NCBI GenBank assembly: GCA_007115705.1
Contig: QXEO01000167.1
Span: 6,370,972-6,434,971, forward strand
Source: Dactylis glomerata
Lineage: Eukaryota; Streptophyta; Magnoliopsida; Poales; Poaceae
Reading direction: 5' to 3'
DNA length: 64,000 bases
The stretch's first letter is position 1, and every line of letters begins with the position of its first letter. Under the pieces are notes generated by a model, which saw only the letters and a list, made by a program, of their open reading frames with translations, searched no databases and was not told the origin of the DNA. Positions 11,001 to 21,180 of the stretch are shown here, one piece after another. A program made the position numbers and the translations under genes.

Positions 11001-12627
11001 TTTAGTTCAATTGATTAATTGCTTGCAAGAACGGCGTATTCTGCATGGAGGAGTCATTTGGGAGTATGCATGGCGATTAATTTGAACATGCAAGAGTTAA
11101 TGGAAGTAGCAACTAAAAGAGGTTTGTGTGTAGTCAATAAATACATCGTTGTGGCCCATCTGTTTAGAGGGAAGAAAAAGAAAAAGGCCAGGTTGAGCCA
11201 AAAATATTTTAGTTCTGTCTTAGGTTATTTTTCTTCTACAAGCTAAACCATGCACGCATTCTCCTAGAGTAGGGGAACGGGAGGGTGCAAGATGATGGGG
11301 AAAGGATGTGTCTGGAGCAACTCCAACGACAATAGCACCTATCTCTGGTATTCATCGTACTGATCCAGATCGTTGTAGTAACTCCACATATTAAATATAA
11401 GAACTGCACCATAAGGTAAGATCTGTTGTATGAGGGGTATAAATTATTAGCCTAGTCTTCTTTCATAATTAAAAAAAAAAACCTGTCAAAGCTAAATGTT
11501 ACTTGCAACATAAGGAATAATATTTTTAGACACATAAACACCCAGTTCTCAACAGTTATAAATACTTAAGCTTAAACACGTATCAGCGAGCCAATGAAAT
11601 AATTGCCAGAACATGAAAATCCAAATAAGTATTCAGCCAGACATTTTTTAACGGAATATACAGCCAAACTAGGCAATATTTTTTCAGTAATCACAAGCAA
11701 TACCCATATAGTCTTCCTAGCATTAACCACACAGACATTGCAACTTCCAATACCAAGGCAAAGACCATAAATCATACTCCCTCCAATTGGAAATAACTGT
11801 CGGGGACATAGTACAAACTTTATACTAAGCTAGTACAAAATTGCCGACACTTATTTCCGATCGGAGGGAGTACATGTCAAGAACAAAGAGTCCTAAAGTA
11901 GTACAGTTAGCAATCCCTTCAGCTGAGCTAGCAATCCATACCAAAAGTCTGGTTGCCAAGAGATCGTACCTTTGCCGACAGATCGGAGCGCGTTGAAGGG
12001 CTGAAACAGAGCAGAGAAGACGATACCGATGCTGAACAGGTGGACAGTGCTCCCGGCCATCCACATCATGAAGCCCATCATCATGAGGTTCTTGAAGGGC
12101 GCCTGCGCCACTTCCCATGCTTTCTGCTCACAGACACCACAGAAACTTTGGGTTAACACTCCCTTACACCTAGAGATGAGCAGGCAAGTGAGCTTGCGAG
12201 AATCGCCTAGACACGAAGCATCAAGATCCAGTTCCTCACAAATTGTCTATATGCTAGACCTACACTAGTTCGCAATTCACACTGAATTGGCACATCTAGA
12301 CCCTGGATCTATCTCCCTAGGAGGCTGCTACGACGCGATTGCATCGGGAAATCGAGCGAACCTGCCCCTTCCAGGTGGCCTCGGCCTCCTTCCGCTGGCG
12401 AGCGGTGGCGGCGTCGTCCTGCGAGCGGAGAAAAACAGCACGTGAATTTCACGATCCGAGCGAGAGAAAGAGCAGTTGCGGGAGAGAGGGGAGGAGGAGG
12501 ATGGTACCGCTTCGGGGGCGGATCTGGTGAAGCCTGGCGGGTCGGGGAAGGCGGACGATGAGGAGGAGGAGGACGCGTCGTGGAGCTCCACCGCCCAGCG
12601 GCGCGCGAGGCCCTTGCCCTTCTCCAT
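8029..12627 (-). CDS. EMC4: ER membrane protein complex subunit 4 (EMC4), six exons
   Basis: Exons on the minus strand: 12627-12508, 12418-12362, 12123-11970, 9699-9602, 9522-9457, 8067-8029. All introns are GT-AG and the phases join, giving 177 residues with no stop, close to the size of animal EMC4. The protein starts MEKGKGLARRWAVELHD, contains KAWEVAQAPFKNLMMMGFMM leading into the first membrane segment (exon 3), then VFEPFKDP, a second hydrophobic stretch LLFIALNLAAMGLGVW (exon 4), the conserved LGLLPTNASDW (exon 5), and ends EYAGGGIPLI. EMC4 is a subunit of the ER complex that inserts tail-anchored and multi-pass membrane proteins. Intron 3 (2.3 kb) and intron 5 (1.4 kb) each contain a Stowaway MITE. 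The gene looks intact. The final exon has only 12 sense codons, so automated calls may miss it. Confidence 0.93.
8652..8751. mobile_element. Stowaway MITE in EMC4 intron 5
   Basis: About 96 bp flanked by TA, starting CTCCCTCCGATCGGAAATAA. The right arm is its imperfect inverse (CACTTATTTCCAATCAGAGAG). It is a foldback element with no coding capacity. Confidence 0.88.
11775..11872. mobile_element. Stowaway MITE in EMC4 intron 3
   Basis: About 94 bp flanked by TA, starting CTCCCTCCAATTGGAAATAA and ending TTATTTCCGATCGGAGGGAG. It belongs to the same family as the copy in intron 5, with matching centres (TTAGTACAAACTTTATA-type). Confidence 0.9.
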
Positions 12628-13039
12628 CGCCGGCGGCCGCTGCTGCTGCTGAGGGATCTGCTCTGGTTCCGAGTTTTTGGACTATCGGCGTGGATGGCAG
12701 ACGGCAGCCTCCACCTCCCAACTTGCAACGAACACAACACGAGTGGAGCGGTCGATTTTTCAGATAGGTCCTGCATACAGTCCTGTACTCGCGTATTGGT
12801 CCTGTTTGTTTTGGGCCTGGCCGAGTACGGACTTCGCTTGCAAATCCTAGCCTGCACTCTTGATATTTTAGATTTATCCTTCTATATATTTTATGTCCGT
12901 ATCGATTTCATAGAAGAATGACTAAGAGGCCGAATTAAAACATGGTCGACACAGACGTCGAGACAGCAACTCCATGTTGTCTAAACAAGGGCAGCAACAG
13001 AACACACAACTACTCGTTAACCCTCCACCTATGCCTTGT
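12628..13039. promoter_or_regulatory. Upstream region of EMC4
   Basis: Non-coding. The stretch next to the EMC4 start should hold its 5' UTR and promoter. I see no well-placed TATA box on the minus strand. Confidence 0.35.
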
Positions 13040-13445
13040 TGAGATTGTCCTTTATGAGTTCATTTGCTAGTTGTCTTCTCTGTAGTAAACATGTTGCTTC
13101 TTCATTGGCATCATCATGTAAAACCACCTCATTGATCTATGGGGGTGGAAAACCATATAGTGCCTGGAAGGGTGTCATAGCCAGGGACGTAAGATAACTA
13201 GTGTTGTACCACCACTCAGCAGAGGCTATCCAAGACATCCATTTTTTTGAACTATCAAATGGCATGCATCTCAAGTAATCTTCTAGGCATTGATTCACTT
13301 TCTCGGTCTGTCCATCATTTTATGGGTGGTAGGCAGTATTCGTGTGTAGTTGTACTCCTAGTGCCTTGAGGAGGTCTTGCCAGAAACTGCTTGTAAATAC
13401 TTTGTCCCTATCAAAGACAATCACACTTGGTGATACGGCGTCGAA
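13040..13445 (-). pseudogene. Ty3/gypsy chromovirus integrase fragment
   Basis: Read on the minus strand, this gives the end of an integrase core: a DRDKVFTSSFW-like start, a YHP...DGQTE stretch in which one codon is TAA, then a CLEDYLRCM-type segment, an EWWYNTSY segment and TPFQALYG. That order is typical of chromovirus-type gypsy integrases (Tekay/Reina group). There is no surrounding RT or LTR, so it is an old fragment. The TAA near 13320 kills it. Confidence 0.8.
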
Positions 13446-13968
13446 CATAGTTATCGACATTGTGCATGCGGCTAAGTATGACCAAATGTACAGCTTCGGA
13501 ACGCATGGTGGTGAGGCAACATATCAAGACAAAATAATAAAGGATTTAGATTTCTGGAATAGTTTCTTTGGTAATGTCAACACACTACAATCTATTGAGT
13601 TGCAGGCAACATGAGAAAAGCATCGCCAAGATTATAGTCAGTATTTTAGTAAGCCACGTTTAGTTGGAGATAGAAAAGAAGATATCTGGTTTAAATGGAA
13701 AGAGATCAAAATGTGGTTTATATTTCTATTTCTACCACGGAAGAAAATGAGGCGATCATGCATGCAATTTGGCTGGTGGGATTTGATGTGTTTCTGCGCT
13801 GTTGGCTGGGGTCCACCACCAGTATATAGGATGGAGTCCACGTTAATTAAGTTTGCTTTTATTTCTATAGTCGGTTTGTGTAACAGATTTATTTCCTTGC
13901 AAGTTTAGGTTCGGCTACTACTATAAAGCCATACAGAGTCCAATGTAAATTTTAGATGGATGCGGCTA
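13446..13968. other. Unassigned sequence
   Basis: No supported gene. An open frame at 13342-13614 begins inside the integrase fragment and continues into unrelated sequence; I do not recognise it. Confidence 0.3.
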
Positions 13969-14115
13969 GCCAGCATCCGGTGTTGGTTTGCCTTACCCGG
14001 CATCCGGATGCTGGTTGGCCCAACCTGGCATCCGGGTGCTGGATGGTCCGACCTGGCATTCGGATGCTTGTTTGATCGGGCTGGCATTCGGGGTGCTATT
14101 TTGGACTGGCCCAAC
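13969..14115. repeat. 28-bp minisatellite, five units
   Basis: Units start at 13969, 13997, 14025, 14053 and 14081, exactly 28 bp apart, with the core CTGGCATCCGGATGCTGG and a variable GGCCCAAC-type tail. The last unit is longer. The core is itself partly palindromic (GCATCCGGATGC). Confidence 0.9.
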
Positions 14116-15315
14116 AACTATTCTCGACAACGCGAGGCCCACCATCCTTCCACGACCAGGCGACAAAGCAACGGTTCGATCGATCCGGCTCAAAGAAGAC
14201 AAAAGTTAACAAAAATGACGAGTGTACAAAAAGCAGAGGACATTATCCTTCTGCTTATAAACAACCAAAAAATCCTAGTCTCGGACCCACGCCACCCACT
14301 TCTTCTTCCTCCTCTCATCCCAGTATCTCTAATTCTTCTTCCAGCTCAAGAACTCCATGGAGAACACCGTACAAAAAAAAGCCTGCTACTCATAGTCCCT
14401 CCCTCCCCCAGCTTCTTACTTAGCGTACAGCTACTCAGAAAAGGCCTCCAACTTCTTCAGAAAAACTGCAGCTTCTTTAGATCAAAGAGAAGAGCAAGTC
14501 TTGAAAAGGTACCAAAACAAATCTTATGCTCTATTTTAAAAAAGTTACAGCAAGTTTCTACAGCTTCTCCAGATAAGAAAACCTACCTCCATGTTAACAA
14601 AGGAAGAACCCTAATCCATGTAAAAAAGCAACTACTATATTTTGAGTAGACCATCAGATTTGAAACGGAAGAACACAAAAAAGCAGCAAACTTTGGTCAT
14701 ACTGTAGCCACTGAATCAAACCCCCAGATCTAACTAGTAGAGTTTGCAAAAGTATATATCCATACCTGGATCTAACAAGTAGGACGAGATTTCATATAAA
14801 GGTGCATAGATCTCCCTATGTAAGAGGACTTGGCAAACATATAACATGATTTGTATCCCAAAACATATCCATGCAGTAAAAAGCATAACCATGATAGTAT
14901 TAGCTATTTGTTTTTCCAACTCTTGTTCACAGGCATCCATCCTTGCTGCATTTAATCACATGAATTGTAGTCTCCAACATTGCATCTTTTTCAACCACAG
15001 AATCCAACTTGTCCCATCTAATCTGAAAATGAAACCACATGAAGAAAAATTAGTAAAGTTGCATGTGCATGAAACAGAAAATGAAAAAGTAGTCTGTGAG
15101 AAGTAGAAAAATAGATGCTTTGCTCTTGAACTTGTCGCAGTCAGTACAAAAACTGTGTAATTGAAGTGCTATAACTTAAGCATGTCTAGCATACAACTTA
15201 TTTATGTTCAGTGCATAATTTTTTATATTCACTATCCAATTATTCCATAAGGCATATTCATCAACTTGTCTTATTCGCATAACACGTTGTAACCAAATGT
15301 TCCCTGGTGGTGCAG
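14116..15315. other. Unassigned, upstream of FAR1-related pseudogene
   Basis: No supported CDS. The C/T-rich stretch at 14280-14420 resembles a plant 5' UTR, and GCAG lies directly before the ATG at 15316, as a splice acceptor would. It may therefore hold the old 5' UTR and leader intron of the pseudogene. This is inference. Confidence 0.3.
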
Positions 15316-16160
15316 ATGTCAGGGATAGACCTGAATGCTAGCCCTACTGATGACGAACTATTCTGTGACACGGAGCCGCAATTCTGCACTCAGGCTGCAC
15401 CGGGAATGGTTGAGGAATCCCCAGACCCAATGCAACAAGACAATGTGGCAGATGGTGGTGATTCAGGTGTACACAACGGTGCTCGGCGAAAGCATGCACA
15501 AGCTCACACCTCTTGAGCTGGTGGAGGCAGCATTCCCACAACTACTATGCCTACAGAGAATACCACATATCCGGATATGGCAGGAGGTGATGCTGATGGA
15601 GGTGGAATGCAAGAGAAACTCCAGTCCAAGTGAACCTTTCCTTGGAATGCGATTTGACACTCTTAAAGCTGCAAAAGCTCACTACAGTGCTTACGCTGGA
15701 AACATTGGATTCTCTGTGAAGTCTCATCAATCTAAAAAGAAAGCTCATACAAATGAACTTGAAAAGCAACAATTTGTATGCAACAAATTTCGCACACCAA
15801 AAACTGAGTAAGAAATTCAGCAAGAAAGGCAGACTATTGTGGAGGAAGTTAGTCATGTTCAGCTATATGACGATGACAATGAAGAGGAAGGGCCCTCAAA
15901 GAAAAGCTCTAGCATGTTTGGTGTGAAGCGCAAGCGGGAGTCACTCATACACACAGGTTGCGCGGCCAGAATGTTTGTCAAGCTGATTGATAATAAGTGG
16001 GAGGTGACCTACTTTATTGCAGAACACAACCATCCTCTGATTCAAAAGCCATCGCTTATAAAATACTTGAGATGACACAGGGGCATCCCACGTGATGAAA
16101 AGGAATTTCTAAAGTGCCTACACAACTGCAACTTGGAAACAGGAAACATGTTTGTTTAAA
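15316..16160 (+). pseudogene. FAR1-related (FRS) DNA-binding domain pseudogene
   Basis: It starts at ATG 15316 with MSGIDLNASPTDDELFCD and loses frame near 15510. In the next frame it reads through a FAR1-type DNA-binding domain: F-DTLKAAKAHYSAYA--IGFSV, then TGCAARMFVKLIDNKWEVT and the EHNHPL histidine pair. It continues to a RGIPRDEKEFL segment. In-frame stops occur at 15809 (TAA) and 16073 (TGA). FAR1/FHY3 proteins are transcription factors derived from Mutator-like transposases; the MULE transposase and SWIM regions are missing here. It is a broken, 3'-truncated copy, either of a host FRS gene or of a Mutator-like transposon. Confidence 0.8.
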
Positions 16161-17218
16161 TTTAAGTTAATACATTTTCACATGTTTTTGCTTTGTACAC
16201 CATATATTTTGGACATCTCACAGTCCGATTCAGTTAAAAAAACATCTTAGTTGTATGTCTGGTATTCTAAAATGGTTTCTTAGATGCTAGTTGTTACCGC
16301 AATTATCTTAGGAGAAAACTCATGGAATAATATCTAAATATGATATGTAACTGTATGATAATCGAGCACATACCTAGAAGCAAACATGATCTGGTAGACA
16401 ACTTGATTGCTTTTCCATCCAATAGCCTGTCAATATAACAAAAGCATGAAAGTCAATTTAGCATCAATTTAAGAAGCAAGAAAAACATGTTTTGAAGACA
16501 AGTTAACATTGTTCAGAACACAACTTGTTCTTGAAAAAAAAAAGAAAATAAGTAAAAATGTGTACTAATTATTGGTAATTATGTTGGCAGTTTAACTAAG
16601 TTGGATACATCTATTTAAGTAAGTTGGATACATGCATCAACTAATATGGTTAGTTGCATGAACTAAAGTTGGATACATCAACATAACTAGGATACATCCA
16701 TTAACTTAGTTGGTTACGTGCATTACATAAGCTGGCAGAATCCTTGCAAACATAGCAGCACTTAGAGAAACTAGTGGGGTAAATCAAACCCCAACTAGGG
16801 AGTGTTGTGGTGAAACAACCACATGCTAGAATGTAGAAACTACCACTCTTATGCCCGCTCTTGTATACTTCCCACAGTACTTGGCAAAAAATCCCTGATA
16901 AGATACCTGAATCAAAGCTACAACTCCAATATTCCCAAAGTCAAAAAATAACACATGTCTACGGTAAAAGCATCTCTGAAAACCTATGAACAGCTGCTAA
17001 ACACATAGCAAAGACAAGTATACAAAGTGGGGAGAAAACGCTATGAACCTCAAATTGCGGATCTCTGAAACCCCATAAATCTGGGAATGCTCTCCACAGA
17101 TGAATCACTCTGTGGCGCGCACCAGAAATCCTTCCTTCGAAGCAAAACTAAACACGAAGCAGATAGGCGCTCTCTCGCATGCTCCCTTTCCGCCTACGAG
17201 AAAGCCACACTGCCGCAC
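16161..17218. other. Intergenic with short GGATACAT repeats
   Basis: No supported gene. Between ~16575 and 16735 the phrase (A/T)AGTTGGATACATC recurs about six times at irregular spacing, in sequence rich in TTAACTTAGTTGG. Confidence 0.45.
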
Positions 17219-17510
17219 AGCTCCGATCTCCGACTCCAATGTTGACGACGAGCTCCACGGACAACGCCGACGACACCAGCAGGAGGATTCGCCGGGAAAT
17301 CGACGAGAATCGCTGAAGAAACCCTAGCTATCAGCAAAGAAGGTGGGGGGGGGGGGGGGGATGAGCAAGTCAAAGTGCCGCGCGTGGCTCCGATCTCCGA
17401 CTCCGAGGTCGACCGCGAGCTCCACAGACAACACCGACGACACCCGCACAAGGATTCAGCGGGGAATCGACGAGAATCGCTAGAGAAACCTAGCTATCGG
17501 GGAGAAGGTG
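17219..17510. repeat. ~168-bp direct duplication resembling a 5' UTR
   Basis: Two copies (about 17219-17345 and 17387-17510) share GCTCCGATCTCCGACTCC, a GACGACACC block and CGACGAGAATCGCT. A G-run of ~18 (17343-17360) separates them. On the minus strand each copy reads CTAGGGTTT...CGATTCTCGTCGATT, the flavour of a cereal 5' UTR, so the region may be the promoter side of a minus-strand transcript. No coding exon for it is evident. Confidence 0.7.
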
Positions 17511-17519
17511 CCAAAATGG

Positions 17520-20500
17520 GGAACAAGCAGGGCGGTGGAATGAGGAAGCGGATCAGCGCGGCTAACGTCGTTTTCCTCGTGACGTGTCGCTCCAATGGTG
17601 TGAACGGGACCAGGTCCAGGTGGTTTCGTGTCGGGGCGGACCTCCGCACACGCGCGCAATCAAGCGCGATCGCAACGGATCGGACAGCCAGGAAGAGCGA
17701 GTGCTCCGTTAGACACAGGGCATCCAAACACTTTTTAGCAGTTAGGATGGAAGTTTAAGAGTACACAAATTACACACGTGTCTTACCCACAGCCCGTCAG
17801 CACACAGACGTAGAGAACAACCACCAACGCATGTACAAGACACTGTAAGTGAAGTCCCACTGATTGTGGTCTCTTCCAAATCTCCTTTTCTCCCATTGGC
17901 CCGATGGCTAGCTCCTCCTCCTCTCAAATTCAGCGACCGCCGCCGCTGATCAACGCGGGGCCATGGAGATGCCTTCACTACACCCTAAGAATTTGGAAGG
18001 AAGCTGAAGTGCCCATGCAAGCACGGGCAGTCGGAGTTCAAGCGGCGCTGGCCGCTGGGCAAGCACACATTACTCCCCATTATGTTACGAAAAGAGCAAA
18101 TTTTCTCCATCTACCCTGAGTCGCTGACTGCCAGCTTGGCGTCCTGCTCATTATCAGCAATAAGCCATTGGAAAGTGAGCATTTCCAGATGCCGTGGCCA
18201 TGTTATCAGGTCTGTTCCGAGATGAATCGCTGGAGTTTTCAGCAGCCAAAACATAATTAAAGGTGACATCTCCTTTTTCCCGTTAGTTCTTTCGCTTCAT
18301 AGCTCAGACCAAAATTAGTGCCCATCTGCTACATATACACCACCGTGTGTCATTCCATAGAAAAAAGAAGAAGATCGGTACCTTCCAAGCTTACTTTTTA
18401 AGATAGAGGACTACTTATTTACGCTATATTCAGAACAGTACATTTACGGTGATCAAATTAATAAAGACTAGGTGTAAAGTAAGAACTGAAAACAAAGTTG
18501 TACATTTTGGATTATCAGTAAAATTGTTCTTGATGCTGCTCAATAAGGTTAGCAAGTTGTGTAGACATGAGAGTCTATACTGCAAATTAGTGGCCATCCT
18601 TTTGGTGACAAATCACTATCTTGCAAACCAATTTATACAATAAAAGAACAACACAGTTTACTTATTCACTGCTACTTTTGTATTAGCCTACAAATAAAGT
18701 GCATTTATCTGATGCTTGAATTAAACATATGTAAAATAGAACTGATGTAACGTACTCTATCTTGCTACTGGATTTTCTTCATCCTCACTAATATGAATCC
18801 TCTATAATTCTTTTTGAACAAATTATGAAGTAAATATGTACAAGGCATTGATGCAAGCACAACACGCCAAAAGCACATCATGGGCTGCCAAGAGATATTA
18901 CCTTGTTTCCTCAAAAATGAAGAGTCCAGTGCCTTAGTTTGCCCAAACCAAAACCACATGTTCTGGCAGTTCTGCTGGGACCTTTGGGGATGTCTCCATC
19001 TTCTATTTATATAACCTGAAACTGAGAAGGCGGTGCACAATTTACAAAGGGGAAATTGATAAGGAGGTAAACCAGAAAACATATGGTCCAATAACCAGGA
19101 ACATATCAGCTCAGCAGCAGCGTCGGCGTCGGCGTCGGCGTAGACGGTGAGAAGCAACATGAACCAACAGAGGTAGGGGTCAGTGACCCAAGCTCACACC
19201 TACCGACAGGAGCCCAAGATGGGGGTACAAATTAACTATACTGGAAATGTGGGAGGGTGTGTAGAGATGCATAAAAGAGGCAAAAAAGAAAGAGAAAAGG
19301 CTACCTATATCTTGTTATCCAGGCCTTTAGCTCATCTTCCACTTAGTAGAAGACATTATGCATCAACTCTTCAAGGAATTTCCTGCATCAGTAAAGACTT
19401 GGTTCCGTTTCTGTGAACAAACAGTCATTTTCTGCAGCAGCAGCAGACGCTCCGCCATCAGTGCAATAGTTCTCATAGGAAAGGGACAGCGAGCAAATTT
19501 ATGATGTTCTTGAATACAGAACACACAGCTGTCAAATCTGAAGACAGCTACATATTGTGATTTGAGTGCATTCCCATTGAAACTAACATAAAAAGAATAA
19601 ATGGTCCCCTGTTTCTATTTGATGAACGGCAATTGCACAAGACACATGCATAATTTTCCAAAAATAAATTCAGTAGCATGCAATATTTCCATTATATGAC
19701 ACATTTACGGCCAGAGAAATTAACCCTGTAATATCCCTCTAATAATAGAAGAGCAAGGCTAGGTGGTGGTGCATCATCTACCACCTTGAATGGTTAAGAT
19801 ATAGGCTGATATAATGGAGTTAAAGCCACACATTGCTCTGTTAAAAAAAAAACACACATTGCACTGCATTTCTGAGCGCTATATTTATCAAGCAGTTAAA
19901 CACACAAAAAATGGGAACCATTTTCTGTTGAGTTCTACTCATGTAGCGTGTATCGTGAATTACATAGGTCCTGCTGCACCACTACTACAGTGAGTTAATT
20001 AAATTCTGCAAAAATGGCGTTCCATTGTATTCGGATAAGTAAATTAAGTTCCAATAATCTTATTAAATGTAGGAACATTCTCCATAACACCACTACACCA
20101 GTGAGTTAAATTCTACAGATATGGTGACCAATTTAGCAGTAATTTCCCTTATACATCAGATGAGCGAAATCGGTTCCTTACTACCACAGACCAATAATTG
20201 TATTAATTAGAACACTCAGTTACATAATATTGCAGTCGTTAAGGTAACATTGCAGTTGACGGAATCAAACATCATATGGAAAATGGCAATACCAATAAGA
20301 TAAGATAATAAATACCTAATGATGGAAGTATCAAAACTAGCAGTTCTTGGACTGTTTTCACTTCAAGCTAACCATGGGTGCTGCTTGAAGCCTCTCTTGA
20401 GCAATAACTAGGTACAGAGCTGTAAAAAATATAAATCTTGTAAAAATGAAGCTCATAATCTATGAGCTCCATTGTACTACACAAACATGAATATCATAAG

Positions 20501-21006
20501 TCAAGTCATTCTGCAATATGTTTAAAAGGGGCGATCTCACTTTCCAAAACATATTAGCTCATACAAAGGGTAATTAGCACCGCGAAGTCAATCAAAGCAC
20601 CAAGAAAATCTCCAATCATGAGGGCAAAAGAATGTTGCAAACAAAAACATTTTCGAAATATTAACGGTCAACAGATAACAATTTGATTGTACAAAATTAG
20701 AACTAATAGCAGTACCAAGTGATGTTTGAACAATATGTAGATGTGGAAATGGAAGTAAAATGGAGTGGGACAACCTTCGCCGATTAGAACACACAGCAGC
20801 TGCACAAATCGAGTAGCTATCTGTCTAGATGTAGGATCTTATCAGATATCCACAGATGAGTGAAGATGCATTTTCATGAGATTCTTGATCTTTAAGAAAG
20901 TTTCTTAATAAAAACTCAGATTCCAAAGTCACACATCTTTCAGTTTCTTACCCTTTTGGCTAACAGCTAGTTTTGCTTCCAGTCACAAGAACCGATAGTC
21001 CCCAGA
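17520..21006. other. Gene-poor interval, no supported gene
   Basis: I found no recognisable protein. The open frames at 17904-18119 (plus) and 18765-19160 (minus) are not similar to any family I know. The second contains a possible exon bounded by CAG at ~19022 and GTAATATC at ~18904 on the minus strand, but its reading frame does not lead anywhere recognisable. A (GTCGGC)n run encodes the ADADAD of that frame. Confidence 0.35.
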
Positions 21007-21180
21007 GGATATTCACTTGTCGCCCTCCTGGTGCTACCCAGAAATTGCTGCTTCTATTTCTGAAATAAAAGGAATGGATACGCAGACCATACATCAGGAT
21101 ATTCACTTGTCGCCCTCCTGGTGCTACCCAGAAATTGCTGCTTCTATTTCTGAAATAAAAGAAATGGATACGCAGAGTTA
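21007..21180. repeat. 90-bp tandem duplication
   Basis: GGATATTCACTTGTCGCCCT begins at 21007 and again at 21097. The copies are identical over nearly their whole length apart from GGAATGG versus GAAATGG, which suggests a recent duplication. The open frame across it is not supported as a gene. Confidence 0.9.

Noticed and set aside
12309..12857. 182-codon minus-strand open frame around the EMC4 start
   Set aside because: It reads EMC4 exons 1 and 2 and the intron between them in the wrong frame; the spliced model with matching phases explains the region better.
13969..14115. CRISPR-like array (regular spacing)
   Set aside because: The units are contiguous 28-bp tandem repeats without unique spacers, in a plant genome. 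It is a minisatellite.
18765..19160. Possible minus-strand exon with a GTAATATC donor
   Set aside because: No frame across the putative exon leads to a recognisable protein, and neighbouring exons with matching phase were not found.
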